Positions 37,001-46,639 of a stretch of DNA of 64,000 bases are shown here, one piece after another; positions within the stretch are counted from its first letter, which is position 1, and each line of letters starts with the position of its first letter. Below the pieces are notes generated by a model. It saw only the letters and a list, made by a program, of their open reading frames with translations. It was not told where the DNA came from and ran no database searches. The position numbers and the translations under genes were made by a program. The stretch comes from Lamellibrachia columna (Eukaryota > Annelida > Polychaeta > Sabellida > Siboglinidae), in assembly GCA_963662155.1 (NCBI GenBank), contig OY759267.1:13452560-13516559 (forward strand). Reading direction: 5' to 3'.

Positions 37001-40000
37001 CTGGTCACATCCTATGGATAATTATCAATATACTGACTCAATTTCCAAGAATATTTTCAATCATGTCTATGTTTGCATTTTTTTCGGTGAAGTTGAAATA
37101 ATAAAATGTCTTAGATGAGGCCACTTACATAAAGGTTTACATTTTAAAATGCCTCATACTGTGAAGAAGAATCCGAGTTAGCATTGCTAATCCAGTGTGC
37201 TACTTTCTGTTACCGATGTCATGCAATACCTGCATCTGCTCGCGCATGTACGGCAAGACGTGCAGGGACAGGGGACTGATGCGTGTCATGTTGTCACTCG
37301 GGCCCTTGTAGCACTCCGCGTAGAGATTGTAGATGTTGAGAGAGTTGATGATGCGACCAGCCTCCAACACCTGCAGCAAGGACACTAGAGCGTGACAGCA
37401 ATGGCATATATATATATATGTATATAGCACACGGGCCACATAGCCCACCCAGCGGTACTTACAGCGGCAGCACACTGGCCACATAGCCCACCCAAGCGGT
37501 ACTTACAGCGGCAGCACACTGGCCACATAGCCCACCCAGCAGTACTTACAGCGGCAGCACACTGGCCACATAGCGGTACTTACAGCGGCAGCACACTGGC
37601 CACATAGCCCACCCAGCGGTACTTACAGCGGCAGCACACTGGCCACATAGCCCATCCAAGCGGTACTTACAGTGGCAGCACACTGGCCACATAGCCCACC
37701 CAGCGGTACTTACAGCGGCAGCACACTGGCCACATAGCCCACCCAGCGGTACTTACAGCGGCAGCACACTGGCCACATAGCCCACCCAGCGGTACTTACA
37801 GCGGCAGCACACTGGCCACATAGCCCACTCAGCGGTACTTACAGCGGCAGCACACTTGGGATTTGTGGTTGTGGCAAAGTTACAGGAAAGTGCAGCATTG
37901 GTCTTACAACACGCAGACATCATCTGGTTCCAGAGTCTGGTGGGAAGGAAATAAACAACAGCTTGCTAGTCATAACATGTCAGAATGAAGACTCAGTTTA
38001 TCAATATATACAACACCGACCCATGTGTTTGACATAGGCCATGTCTGGTGCAGGAACATTGGTGGACAATATTTTCCACTGGTCAAAACTGTTCAACGTG
38101 TGGTATTAACTGCTCAATCAATATTTATTTGCTGCAAGCTATGGACGTGATCTATGTTAAGGGTGTACTAATTTTATTTTACTTCAAATTCCATAAACTT
38201 TTAATACTTATAATAATATTTATGTTTCCTGTCAAAGACACATCAAAGAGCAATAACAACAGGTAAAATATGTATTTTATGAGTTAACCTTGCTTTGGTA
38301 AGACATCTTCAGAAGACATCTTTGTCTCAGTATCAGATACATTGATTGTGACAATTGGTAAAGGCCCTGTCTGTTGAGGTAGTTGTTGGAAAAAAACATG
38401 GTGACTGTTTACTGTACTGGTCAACAACTTACGCCTCTCCCCACAGTCCATGGTAGTATCCGAAGAACATGATAGAGTTACTGTTCATGCCCCAGTCCGA
38501 CAAACCATTGCCAACTGCAAAACCCTGCAACCACAACCAATGACTAACAACCACAACCAACGACTCACAACCACAACCAACGACTAACAACCACAACCAA
38601 CGAATAACAACCAAACAGTAACGTCCTCACTAAGATGTTGGAATCAGGATGGACCCCCGCCCAGTCCATCCTGATCTGTGAGGATGTTACTCTTTGTGCG
38701 TGCGTGCATGCCTGCATGTGCAAATGTCAATAAAAAAATGCATGTGGTCTCAACACATACAAAAAACTCATGCCATATTATGGGCTTTATATTGCTAAAT
38801 AAAAGAATTAACAAATTACAAGAAATATCTTTCTGCAAACTGGCTTCAATTAACTACTGCTTGACTTGCATTCTGGAGACTTTCAGTATGATTGTTAGTA
38901 TGTCAATGTAACATGTATACCTGTTATGTCACTTGTGCATTTATTACTATACATGTTGCTTCAAAAATACCAGGGTTTTGAAATATTCAATGCACTGTGA
39001 TACCACAACAGGCACTCAAAGTCTCTAACTTGCAATTTTTATCACCACTCTATTACCTTGAAGTTAAAATCTTTGTCATCAACAATACGTGCTGCCAATG
39101 TTGGAACATAGATCCCGCCGTAACTCTCCCCGGTGATGAAAAACTTATTCTTGGAGAACTCTGGGTAGTGCATGATGAAGTATTTCAATGCCCAGTAGTT
39201 GTCCAGAGAAACCTGTAAGCAATCTCACTGAGGTTACAGTCAAATGGCCATGATAATGATCATCTATGCAGCATGCTGGTACAAAAATAAAATGTAACAA
39301 GACAAAGCAACAAAATGACAGACAATCTGCAAGATGGAATGACACGTATGTGTGTGTATAAACCTTGGTCTGCCTTTGTAAATAATGTTTGGGAGTTTAT
39401 TTTTAAACATACCACGTACTGACGTACAATTGTCTCCACTGGTATGGTGTGGTTCAACAACGTAAACCCAAGGTAGAGCCAAACTGTTCCATGAAGCCAT
39501 CATTATACGAGATATGCAGTTTACAGCTTAATGTAGCAAATAAACTGACACAGTCTTACCTGGTCATCGTCTGTTGTGTAGTTTTTGTCAGTGGAGTATG
39601 AATATCCGACACCAGCTGGTGCTTCCAGGTAGAGCATGTTGGCCACCTGAGGGCACCACATACTCACAGGTTAGAAGTCTTAAACTATCTATTGGCTTTA
39701 CTAAGCCACAACAATTGCACAGTGGTTTCATAAGAAATCATGAAATAATAATGAAAAATAGCAGCAAAGTAAATCAATACTTTAATTTATTAAGTTAAAG
39801 GAGGTAAAAAATACGAGGACTCAACAAAAACATCTGGTGGCATCTTGAAATAATTTCAGACAAGTTTATTTTGGCAAAACTTTGTTGAGGCACATCCCTG
39901 GGCATATTAAATGATGTAAACAGTGGCCTTATTTTGTACATTCTTTGTCAGTAGTTTCAAAGTTTTACATTCACTCCCATCTAAACATGTTCCTACATAA

Positions 40001-42208
40001 AAACTGCAATATGAAATATTGTAACCAAAATCTCCACTCAACTTCTCAGATTGTTCACAAAGCATTGCATGATGCCACCTGGAGGATACTTTGGCACTTT
40101 TCCTGTGACAATACAACTTGTCCAACTTGGCAAGTTAGTTCAAAAGTAATGTCGAACCCCGAGTTCCAAATTAATTATACCACCATTGTAGAGTTTGCTT
40201 AATTTTATACTAGATTATCAATTAATCCTCACAGTGTTCCAGCTGTAAGGGTTGTTCACCAGTGTCTTGCCGTCCGTACCAGCCTAAAACACAGATCAAT
40301 GTAAAAAGATATTGACTTAGATAAGACGTCACAAGCATAAGGTGAACATTTGTAAAAATGACCTCCATTAACAGTCTAATGGGTTAACAAATTAATATCA
40401 GAAGAACAAAATGGCTGTATAGCTTCAATAATACATAAAAACAAATGTGATTAATGATCAGAAATGGGCAGGTGAAACTACAAACTACAGAATGAGTTAT
40501 TAACTTAGGAATGACATACCAGAAAAGGCCCATGTTCATTAAGCATGCCATCCATCGAGCTGCAACCAGGTCCTCCATTCATCCAGACCACAAGAGCATC
40601 TGTCTGAGGATTACCCGCTGACTCAACAAACCTGGAAGACATCAGTAATCTTAAACAAGTCTGTTTCGTTAATCTGGGTATGAACCGTTGCATGATAGTA
40701 AACATCTTGGCACAGAGATACCCAAGGATTTAAGCAAAGAAACAGAAATCAGAAGAAAGTAATTAATAACACAGATATGCAACCCAGGCCTGGGGTCTAT
40801 TACATTGCAATATAATAGATTATTATTACTTAGTTTCCTTTCTATTACTATTACATGCTGAAGGCAATGTAATATATTACTATTACATTTCAAGCTATTA
40901 CTATTACATTTTCCATCAGAACTATTTTCTTTTAATTAAACATTTTACATACTTAATCACTTACATAGATTCAAATTAACTGATGGGCATATACTTAATT
41001 AAATTACAATTAACTCATAAATTTCCCAATTAAATTAACCTCACACAATTCCAGTCGGATGTAAAGTTTCATATATTCACTGGAATGAAACAAAAAAGCA
41101 ATGTCATATCACACAGTCTGATTATCCCATAGTAGACCCATGCTGCTCAGCTGCTGCTTGGTGGACAGTTAATTATTGGCTCAATGATAGGATGTTTTTC
41201 ACACTTTTGGTCAATAGTGTGCAAGCTAGCTACCAACTCCTGGATTTTGTTCAAACATTACCCAGCATGGCAGGCTTGCAGCTAGGGTTGGGAAATGGCA
41301 ATGATGGATTGATTGGTTGTTTCAGTTGTTAAAGACAGTCTGTTTAGTGCTGGAAGCCTGGAACCCTTATCCTGCTTCAATGAATGAATGAATAGGCTTG
41401 TGTGAAAAGGATAGATGGCTGATGGACCTGGCTTCAAATAACCAATTACAGTAGCTATGCAGCAGTCACACTGTCACAAAGTCTCCTGCTAACAGTGCTA
41501 AAGTTCCCTGACTGTCATGATTCGGATACTAAACCATTTTATCACCACTTTTGGAAAATAAATAAATAAAACTGCATGTGAACAACTGAACATGATACTT
41601 GTCCAAGTCCCATTACGCCAAAATACAGAATTTGTTGGTCTGAATATTTTCAATTAAATTTAATTTTGGTGTGATTGAAATGTTCAATTGCAATATCAAA
41701 GTAATAGATCAATTACTTTGCTTTCTATTACTATTACATTGCATTCTGTTCCATATATCACTATTACTTGAACAACTGTAATCATTACTATTACTATTAC
41801 ATATTACTATTACACCTGGCCTGATGCAACCTACTTCTATACAGCAAAACCGATCACCTGCATTACGAGACCACCTGTCATTAGTGACCATGGTCAAATC
41901 CTCCCGAAGTACTACCTGTATTAAGCGACCACTTTCTGACCATCCATTGAGTGGTCGCGTAAGTTTGACTGCACATGTGATAAATACTCCACTACTGCAA
42001 ATATTATTCCTACACAAATGGTAGAAATATCCCACCAGTAGTGCAGTCTGCGTGTGCCAGTGGCCTTCAGGTAGCCAGAGTAGTGTTTGAAGCTGGGCTG
42101 TGTGGACAGGCCTGGCAGGAAGGTGACCTGGTCAGCGGGAATGTCACCCAGCACACCTCCCAGGACCAAGCCCAGTAGAGCAATGGTGAGTAGACAGTAA
42201 CAAGTCAT
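33951..42208 (-). CDS. CTSA: Cathepsin A (lysosomal serine carboxypeptidase), 13 coding exons
   Basis: This is a secretory-pathway/lysosomal S10 serine carboxypeptidase that removes C-terminal residues. In vertebrates the orthologue also protects beta-galactosidase and neuraminidase. Coding exons in order: 42208-42036, 40631-40520, 40283-40233, 39646-39560, 39212-39057, 38524-38433, 37936-37843, 37370-37230, 36838-36705, 36250-36175, 35976-35887, 35681-35577, 34034-33951. Every junction is GT-AG, phases agree, and the total is 1395 nt = 464 aa, close to the about 480 aa of the mammalian protein. The catalytic triad is complete: Ser in GESYGG (exon 5), Asp in NGDVDMACN (exon 11), His in GSGHMVP (exon 13). 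The oxyanion segment [10 protein letters not shown] is in exon 2. Exon 1 carries a signal peptide with a Leu/Val-rich core. The gene converges on NFAT5. Closely related S10 peptidases exist, but [13 protein letters not shown] and the motif set favour cathepsin A. Confidence 0.95.
34640..34920. repeat. CACACATA-type imperfect tandem repeat in the last CTSA intron
   Basis: These are irregular units of CATACACATACCACACA and CACAGCCATACACA type over about 280 bp. ORFs across it on both strands are artefacts. Confidence 0.9.
35577..35681 (-). CDS. CTSA: Cathepsin A exon 12
   Basis: There are 35 codons ending in [18 protein letters not shown], matching the family's Q-I-A-G-F-V-K-x-F stretch that leads to the catalytic His. 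Confidence 0.93.
35887..35976 (-). CDS. CTSA: Cathepsin A exon 11: catalytic Asp
   Basis: It encodes [20 protein letters not shown], which contains the catalytic Asp, and ends ESLDQK. The acceptor is TTATTCCAG and the donor AAG|GTAGTT. Confidence 0.95.
36175..36250 (-). CDS. CTSA: Cathepsin A exon 10
   Basis: There are 25 codons including [15 protein letters not shown], equivalent to the family's M-x-S-Q-Y-L-K-L-L segment before the Asp-containing exon. The donor is AAG|GTCAGT. Confidence 0.9.
36705..36838 (-). CDS. CTSA: Cathepsin A exon 9
   Basis: It encodes [20 protein letters not shown] and then [15 protein letters not shown], the P-C-x-D..Y-L-N-x-x-x-V/I-R-K-A-L-x-I-P block of the family. 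Exit phase is 2, matching exon 10. Confidence 0.93.
37230..37370 (-). CDS. CTSA: Cathepsin A exon 8
   Basis: There are 47 codons beginning [20 protein letters not shown]. The [10 protein letters not shown] block matches mammalian cathepsin A. The acceptor is CCTTGCTGCAG and the donor CAG|GTATTG. Confidence 0.93.
37430..37856 (-). repeat. 43-bp minisatellite containing ten copies of the CTSA exon 7 splice donor
   Basis: Read on the gene strand, the unit is GTGTGCTGCCGCT, GTAAGTACCGCT, GGGTGGGCTATGTGGCCA. The first part is the last 12-13 bases of exon 7 and the second part is the donor and intron start. The GTAAGT occurs ten times (around 37838, 37793, 37751, 37707, 37664, 37621, 37578, 37543, 37501 and 37456). 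One unit is shortened and two are 44 bp. Confidence 0.94.
37843..37936 (-). CDS. CTSA: Cathepsin A exon 7: Cys-rich excision region
   Basis: It encodes [20 protein letters not shown] and then T-T-N-P-K-C-A-A-A, with the paired Cys typical of this disulfide-linked region. It ends in TGTGCTGCCGCT|GTAAGT, the first of ten tandem copies of this donor. Confidence 0.9.
38433..38524 (-). CDS. CTSA: Cathepsin A exon 6
   Basis: It encodes [20 protein letters not shown] and then GYYHGLWGE (family G-N-G-x-x and Y-Y-H-G-L). Its acceptor is GTGGTTGCAG, inside a GTT/GTG minisatellite (38527-38612) rather than a normal pyrimidine tract. Confidence 0.93.
38527..38612. repeat. 20-bp minisatellite abutting the CTSA exon 6 acceptor
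   Basis: There are just over four copies of CAACCACAACCAACGACTAA on the plus strand. On the gene strand it reads as GTT/GTG-rich sequence running directly into the CAG acceptor at 38525, replacing the usual pyrimidine tract. Confidence 0.9.
38617..38692. repeat. Imperfect hairpin with a perfect 12-bp inner stem
   Basis: ATCAGGATGGAC (38643-38654) and GTCCATCCTGAT (38664-38675) are exact complements. Outer arms AGTAACGTCCTCAC and GTGAGGATGTTACT extend the pairing. It may be the remains of a MITE. It lies in a CTSA intron next to the 20-bp minisatellite. Confidence 0.75.
39057..39212 (-). CDS. CTSA: Cathepsin A exon 5: nucleophile serine
   Basis: There are 52 codons including [17 protein letters not shown], where the Ser of G-E-S-Y-G-G is the catalytic nucleophile. 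The acceptor is CTTACAG and the donor AAG|GTAATA. Confidence 0.95.
39560..39646 (-). CDS. CTSA: Cathepsin A exon 4
   Basis: It encodes [18 protein letters not shown] and continues to DDDQ. The A-G-V-G-Y-S-Y block is diagnostic of serine carboxypeptidases. Phase is 0 on both sides. Confidence 0.93.
40233..40283 (-). CDS. CTSA: Cathepsin A exon 3
   Basis: This is a 17-codon exon encoding [22 protein letters not shown] is an S10 hallmark. The acceptor is GTGTTTTAG and the donor ACT|GTGAGG. Confidence 0.9.
40520..40631 (-). CDS. CTSA: Cathepsin A exon 2: oxyanion-hole segment
   Basis: It encodes [20 protein letters not shown] followed by P-G-C-S-S, the conserved oxyanion and substrate-binding stretch, then LNEHGPFL. 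The acceptor is TCTTCCAG and the donor CTG|GTATGT. Confidence 0.94.
40785..41823. mobile_element. hAT-type non-autonomous element (MITE), 1039 bp, in CTSA intron 1
   Basis: The termini CAGGCCTGGGGTCTATTACA (left) and the complement of TGTAATAGTGATAT-like right sequence (CACCTGGCCTG at 41813-41823) form inverted ends. The flanking 8-mer ATGCAACC is present exactly at 40777-40784 and 41824-41831, a perfect 8-bp target-site duplication typical of hAT elements. ATTACT-rich subterminal repeats occur inside both ends. There is no transposase ORF. Confidence 0.88.
42036..42208 (-). CDS. CTSA: Cathepsin A exon 1: signal peptide and mature N-terminus
   Basis: The ATG lies directly after a TTCTGTAG acceptor, so the 5' UTR is on an upstream exon. 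The first roughly 21 residues ([20 protein letters not shown]) form a signal peptide. Next come D-Q-V-T-F-L-P-G-L and F-K-H-Y-S-G-Y-L, typical of the S10 mature start. The donor is CTG|GTGGGA. Confidence 0.93.
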
Positions 42209-42750
42209 CTACAGAACCCAACAACAAGAAGGTTATGGCAAAAACAACAGACACCTAGGAAGCAGGTGTCCTGGTGCTAGAAATAATTATGCCCCTGTAT
42301 AACCATCTCCAATTCCTGATGCAGAGAACTGGGCATACATGTCAGGGCTCAAAGTTCTGAGTACATAGTCACAAATGCGACAGCAATTTGAAATTTACTG
42401 CTAGATAAATTGCTTAAGTTATAATGTGCAACTTGATCTTTGACTGCCAAGATAACCTGATTTACTCAGTACATACATGGATTATCTTCATGTGTAACAT
42501 TGATTTTAAACTAAAAATAATGAAGATAAAAACTATTGATAAACGTAATTTTTAATAACCTACTACGTTGTTTTCATCAATGTCATAAAGGACCGAGGCA
42601 GATTAGATCACATATTATTGTTCCATTAGTTGTAGCTGATGAATCAAAATTGATGCCATGGAATATCTATAACCACACTTATTCATTTTGAGTCATCATG
42701 ATTATTTCTAAATACACTTTCTTAATTACTCTAAGTAAAGTTTTTATCAG

Positions 42751-42840
42751 ACCTGGGGTCAATTCATTTTATCAATTCCAAAGGATTTATAAAGGATCAA
42801 TTCCAATTTAATTTGCAAATTAGCAACATTACGTAATTAG
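42751..42840. mobile_element. Truncated relative of the CTSA-intron hAT terminus
   Basis: AGACCTGGGGTCAATTCATT at about 42750 resembles the left end of the element at 40785 and a segment near 9519. No right end or target duplication was found. Confidence 0.35.
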
Positions 42841-43434
42841 TTAACACTACACTGCATCGTGGAAGATTTAAATATTTTCTCGCATGTACGTTCATTGTGA
42901 ACGAGGACAGCGCATCAAATTGGCGACCCGTAAAAACCATGTCATGATGAAAAAAAGCTAAAATTAATAAAAACCACTGAGAGTTGAGTGGAGGGAGCTT
43001 AATTCCTGCTTTTCATGAGCAGATGTTGACATAGGTCTCGGAAATTAGATAGTAACAAACTAACATGACTTTATAATGTTTTAATATTCCGTGAGGTGTC
43101 TTATATAGCATTTAAATGTTTGCAGCATCAAGCGATCTTTCTACGTTCTAACGGTTACTCATTTATATGTAGTTTTTAAAACTTTTATATCCACAGGCAG
43201 ACTATCTACTTATGTCCATAAAATCAACCTAAAATCAATAACATTTCAGTGATCGATTTAATCGATATAAATGTAAAAAATATAAATTAAAACCTCCAGT
43301 GTAATTAAATGTTAAACATATAAATGAATACCTCCATAGTAATTTTATACTAATGACCTTAGGTTCAGAAATTACGTGACTGTGCGTAATGCACATGACT
43401 TCTATATTTCCCCAACAATCCCGTTTTACACACA

Positions 43435-43466
43435 GTGTCAGTGTCAGTGTCAGTGTCAGTGACACA
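43435..43466. repeat. (GTGTCA)n microsatellite
   Basis: About five direct copies of the hexamer end in GTGACAC. Confidence 0.85.
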
Positions 43467-43647
43467 CTTGACTTGGTCCTGGCACGCCCCCGGGCATAAA
43501 TGTTCTAATAATGTTAAATAAGTCACGCTGACCTATTTGTAGCATAACTAGCAATAAGGACATTGACAAACAATATATCAGATGACAAATCACAACAACG
43601 TCGGTACAACTAGCACAAGAATGTAACTTTAGAGCAACAACTTATAC

Positions 43648-43700
43648 CTTGCCGAAGAATAACGGGTAATGATTGCCTTCACTACCTGGCCGCTGGATAA
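43648..43700 (-). promoter_or_regulatory. CTSA: Probable CTSA 5' UTR exon and transcription start area
   Basis: On the minus strand CGGCAAG|GTATAAG at 43648/43647 is a good donor, and the ATG exon begins right after an acceptor at 42209. A non-coding first exon therefore most likely ends at 43648. The transcription start itself is not defined by sequence. Confidence 0.5.
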
Positions 43701-43705
43701 AACTG

Positions 43706-43733
43706 GTCATATGACTGTCGTTTGTCACATGAC
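43706..43733 (-). promoter_or_regulatory. Two CLEAR-like palindromes (TFEB/MITF-type E-boxes)
   Basis: GTCATATGAC (43706-43715) and GTCACATGAC (43724-43733) are spaced 18 bp apart. Each matches the CLEAR consensus GTCACGTGAC at 8 or 9 of 10 positions. CLEAR elements drive lysosomal genes, including vertebrate CTSA, through TFEB. The position just upstream of the inferred first exon fits that role. Confidence 0.5.
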
Positions 43734-43739
43734 CACGCA

Positions 43740-45078
43740 CATGTCAGTCAGCTAATCACCACGAGAGGCGGTATCGGTGTCGAATCAACAAAACCTGTTT
43801 TTTAAAGGCTATGCAAATCGAGGTCTAGTGTATTTTTTACGCACTGACTATATACCGAGCAGCTCTGGAAATAACGGCCCATAATTCGTTATTTCCCGAG
43901 CAAACCGGGAGCTGATTTAACCAATCAAAACGATCATGCCTCAGGGTGAACCCAAATAGGTAGTACCATGGCAACGGAAATGCGGTAGCCATCTAACAGT
44001 CATGGAGGAGGTTTTTTTTAATCTAAAATATACTGAATAAATGCCTGAAAATGTGTGTCTGTCACTAAACAATAACTGTGTACTGTGGACAGGCTGCACA
44101 AAAGGAAGAATTGTTAAATATGGAGTCATTAATTGCCGACTCAGATGTGGCTACAGTTATGCAGTGACAGTGTATAGCCTACTGCTAGTATAGGCTCAGT
44201 TACATGCTCCAATATGGCAATAATAGAATCACACGAATAAATCGAAACGGCTGCTGACTTGCCTCATGTTGCGGGCGTTTGACTTAGAACATTGTCTGTG
44301 TCATGCTAGTTCATATTATATTACTATATATATTTTATTGATTCCATCTAGTCGACAAGAGCATTACTTGTTAAGCACCGCTGTTAGTTAAACTCTGTAA
44401 CCGTCTCCTTTGCCTTTGCCTTGGGAGGTATCCTATAACTTATCTACTATATATATAACAAATGACAAATAAATGTACATTTTAATGTTGTGCTATAACG
44501 TTTGATGTGCATCAGCTGATATGTTACGCTATTTCATGGTTAATAAGATAGCATGCTCTGAAAATAAGGGCCGATCAGAGGCTTATTTTCAGAGCATGCT
44601 CTGAAAATAAGGGCCGATCATATGCTTATTTTCAGAGCATGCTCTGAAAATAAGGGCCGATCAGAGACTTATTTTCAGAGAAGCTCTATTATATTTGCTA
44701 CTTTTATATTTGTATTTTTAAAGAAATAATTGCTTTGTAGATGAAATAATGTGGAGAAATAACTAGATAAACTCATAGCTACACATATTTATATTTTTTA
44801 TGCATACTAACAAAACTACGGAATAGGGTTACAAGAATCATAATAATAATTTTTTATAAGTAAATGCTTAAACAAAAATGTAAAACTTTTTTTAAAACTG
44901 GAACGACTCAACTTCAAAATCATTTTCACACTGAAAGAACACACTGGTTTCCTATATTGATAAGCATTTAACTTGGTAATTTCTTTCTTTTTAAAATAAG
45001 ATTCAGAATAATTTTAGATATACTAAAGATGATAATTTCACAAGATATGTTGAATGTTTTTTACACTGTAGCTCACAT
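43740..45078. other. Intergenic region
   Basis: Apart from the palindromic repeat at 44551-44686, I see no gene here. Inverted CCAAT and GGCAAC motifs near 43921-43976 hint at a second promoter, but no exon is identifiable. Confidence 0.4.
44551..44686. repeat. Three-unit tandem of a palindromic 45-bp sequence
   Basis: Each unit contains TCTGAAAATAAG, a spacer GGGCCGATCA.A.G, then CTTATTTTCAGA, and units are joined by AGCATGCT. Every arm can therefore pair with its own partner or with any arm of opposite sense, giving one large cruciform or several small ones. Confidence 0.92.
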
Positions 45079-45354
45079 TTAACATACCACTTTTGACAAC
45101 CTTTTGGTGCATGTTTGACAATAGAAATCTTTTGTTTTTTTGCGGAGTTTGGCACATTTGAAGTGCCACCAAGCAAAGCAGTTCTCGCACTCCACCCAGT
45201 TCTGGTCACCTTTCCTGGGCTGGCAGGTAGGGTTGGTGCATGTCTCTTTATCTGACGCATTGATCAGTCGGGCGTGCACATACTGTCTATAGTGAGTTGC
45301 CTGAACCTGACCCATTACCGCAACCGGTGCATCCTTTGCCAAAGCCTCAGCATT
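45079..45354 (-). CDS. PHD-finger protein, C-terminal exon (partial)
   Basis: After an acceptor CTTTGTTATGCAG, about 91 codons run to TAA. The Cys/His order is C-x4-C ... W-V-E-C-E-N-C-x4-H-x2-C ... F-Y-C-x2-C, the C4HC3 plan of a PHD finger, with the conserved W before the His. PHD fingers bind histone tails. Upstream exons were not found, so the parent protein is unknown; PHD exons of this kind also occur in transposon-derived genes. The Met within this ORF is not needed as a start because the exon appears internal. Confidence 0.6.
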   Translation of the reverse strand, partial: NAEALAKDAPVAVMGQVQATHYRQYVHARLINASDKETCTNPTCQPRKGDQNWVECENCFAWWHFKCAKLRKKTKDFYCQTCTKRLSKVVC

Positions 45355-46001
45355 CTGCATAACAAAGTGTTATTCATTTAATAACATTCAACTGCAATAT
45401 TACGCCAGCTGCTGCAATATTTGTTGACTTGAGGTAAGTGTAAACAAGACAATGGACTATTAAAAGCAAGATAATAATCTCCATTTGAAAAAAAAAAAAA
45501 AATATTAACAGATTAGTATGCAATCATATCATTAGTATTATCGTGGAATTTGTACAAAGCATATTATTGGAAATATATTTTTGTACATTTCACATTTAAA
45601 GTACTCGTACTCATATAACTTATGGGTCATTTTACTAATTTTACAGAACAGAAAGTTTATTTGACCCACAGTTGTTTGATTTAAATCATTTGATTTAAAT
45701 CATTACTTAAATAACTCCAAAAATAATTTATTTATGATTTAAAAAAATTTTTAATCGCTCATTTATATGAATTTAACACACAAATAATTGATTACAAGCA
45801 TCGAGATCAACACAGTTTTGTGTATGTTTGAGCTATTCCCTTTCTGAATGCAGTGAAGCCACACAAACTTGTCTTCCAGAGGAAGTATCTTTTCAAGTCA
45901 GAAGCCCTGAGTCCACTTAGAGCTTGTGCTAGTTGTTACCAATTCAGTATGTTGACTCAAGTGAGACAATCTGGGCTACAATTGTTTAATACTGTACCAG
46001 T

Positions 46002-46364
46002 TTGCAGTCTGGTTGGAGACCCCTAGAATATCACATTATGAACATTTATCAACTAAACAAATATATAAGCTGTGTGCTAATGTATAAACATAATAGGGGT
46101 ATGTTATCAAATATATTTAATGACATGCTTACACATCATATCATGTTATACAGTTATAAAATGAGACAAGAAATAACTTATAAAATACCATACTGTAAAA
46201 CCAACACCAGACAAAATACATTGGCATATGTTGGTCCCAAATTATGGACTACTATTGTTACAAAGAACCACTTGGATGATTGTATGTCTATTTATATATT
46301 TAGAAAGAAAGTGAAACATCACATCTGGGGAACCTACGAACAAGATTACTCTAGTCAATTGTGA
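46002..46364 (+). pseudogene. LINE reverse-transcriptase C-terminal fragment
   Basis: The 120-codon ORF has the pattern of the end of CR1/jockey-type polyproteins: a Y-x-x-R segment, then T-R-Q-N-T-L-A-Y-V-G-P-K-L-W (the usual Y-x-G-P-x-x-W-N) and F-R-K-K-V-K. There is no catalytic domain upstream, so it is a 5'-truncated dead copy. Confidence 0.7.
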
Positions 46365-46639
46365 TATACCAGTATAATTTACTATAATAGTCCTATGTAT
46401 TATTATATGTAAAGGACTTATTTATGGCAACCTTTTATCATATCTTATTACAAACAAGTTATTGATTAAACAAATGTGGTATACTAGTATTAGAAATCAC
46501 TTGTGAACAATTATTGGTTTACTTAGTATTGTATTTTCAACGTGTACAGCAAAGTTAATATTCCAACAGTAACTGCTGTACACTGGTCTATTATAATTCA
46601 CATGTGAATAAACCTACTTATTGATATTTTTTTAATTAT

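Noticed and set aside
37430..37856. CRISPR-like regular repeat array
   Set aside because: Units are head-to-tail without spacers, sit in a eukaryotic intron and clearly derive from the adjacent exon end; the same applies to 63379-63555.
43963..43975. RFX X-box (GTACCATGGCAAC)
   Set aside because: One half-site (GGCAAC) is good but the other departs from GTNRCC, and no ciliary gene lies nearby.
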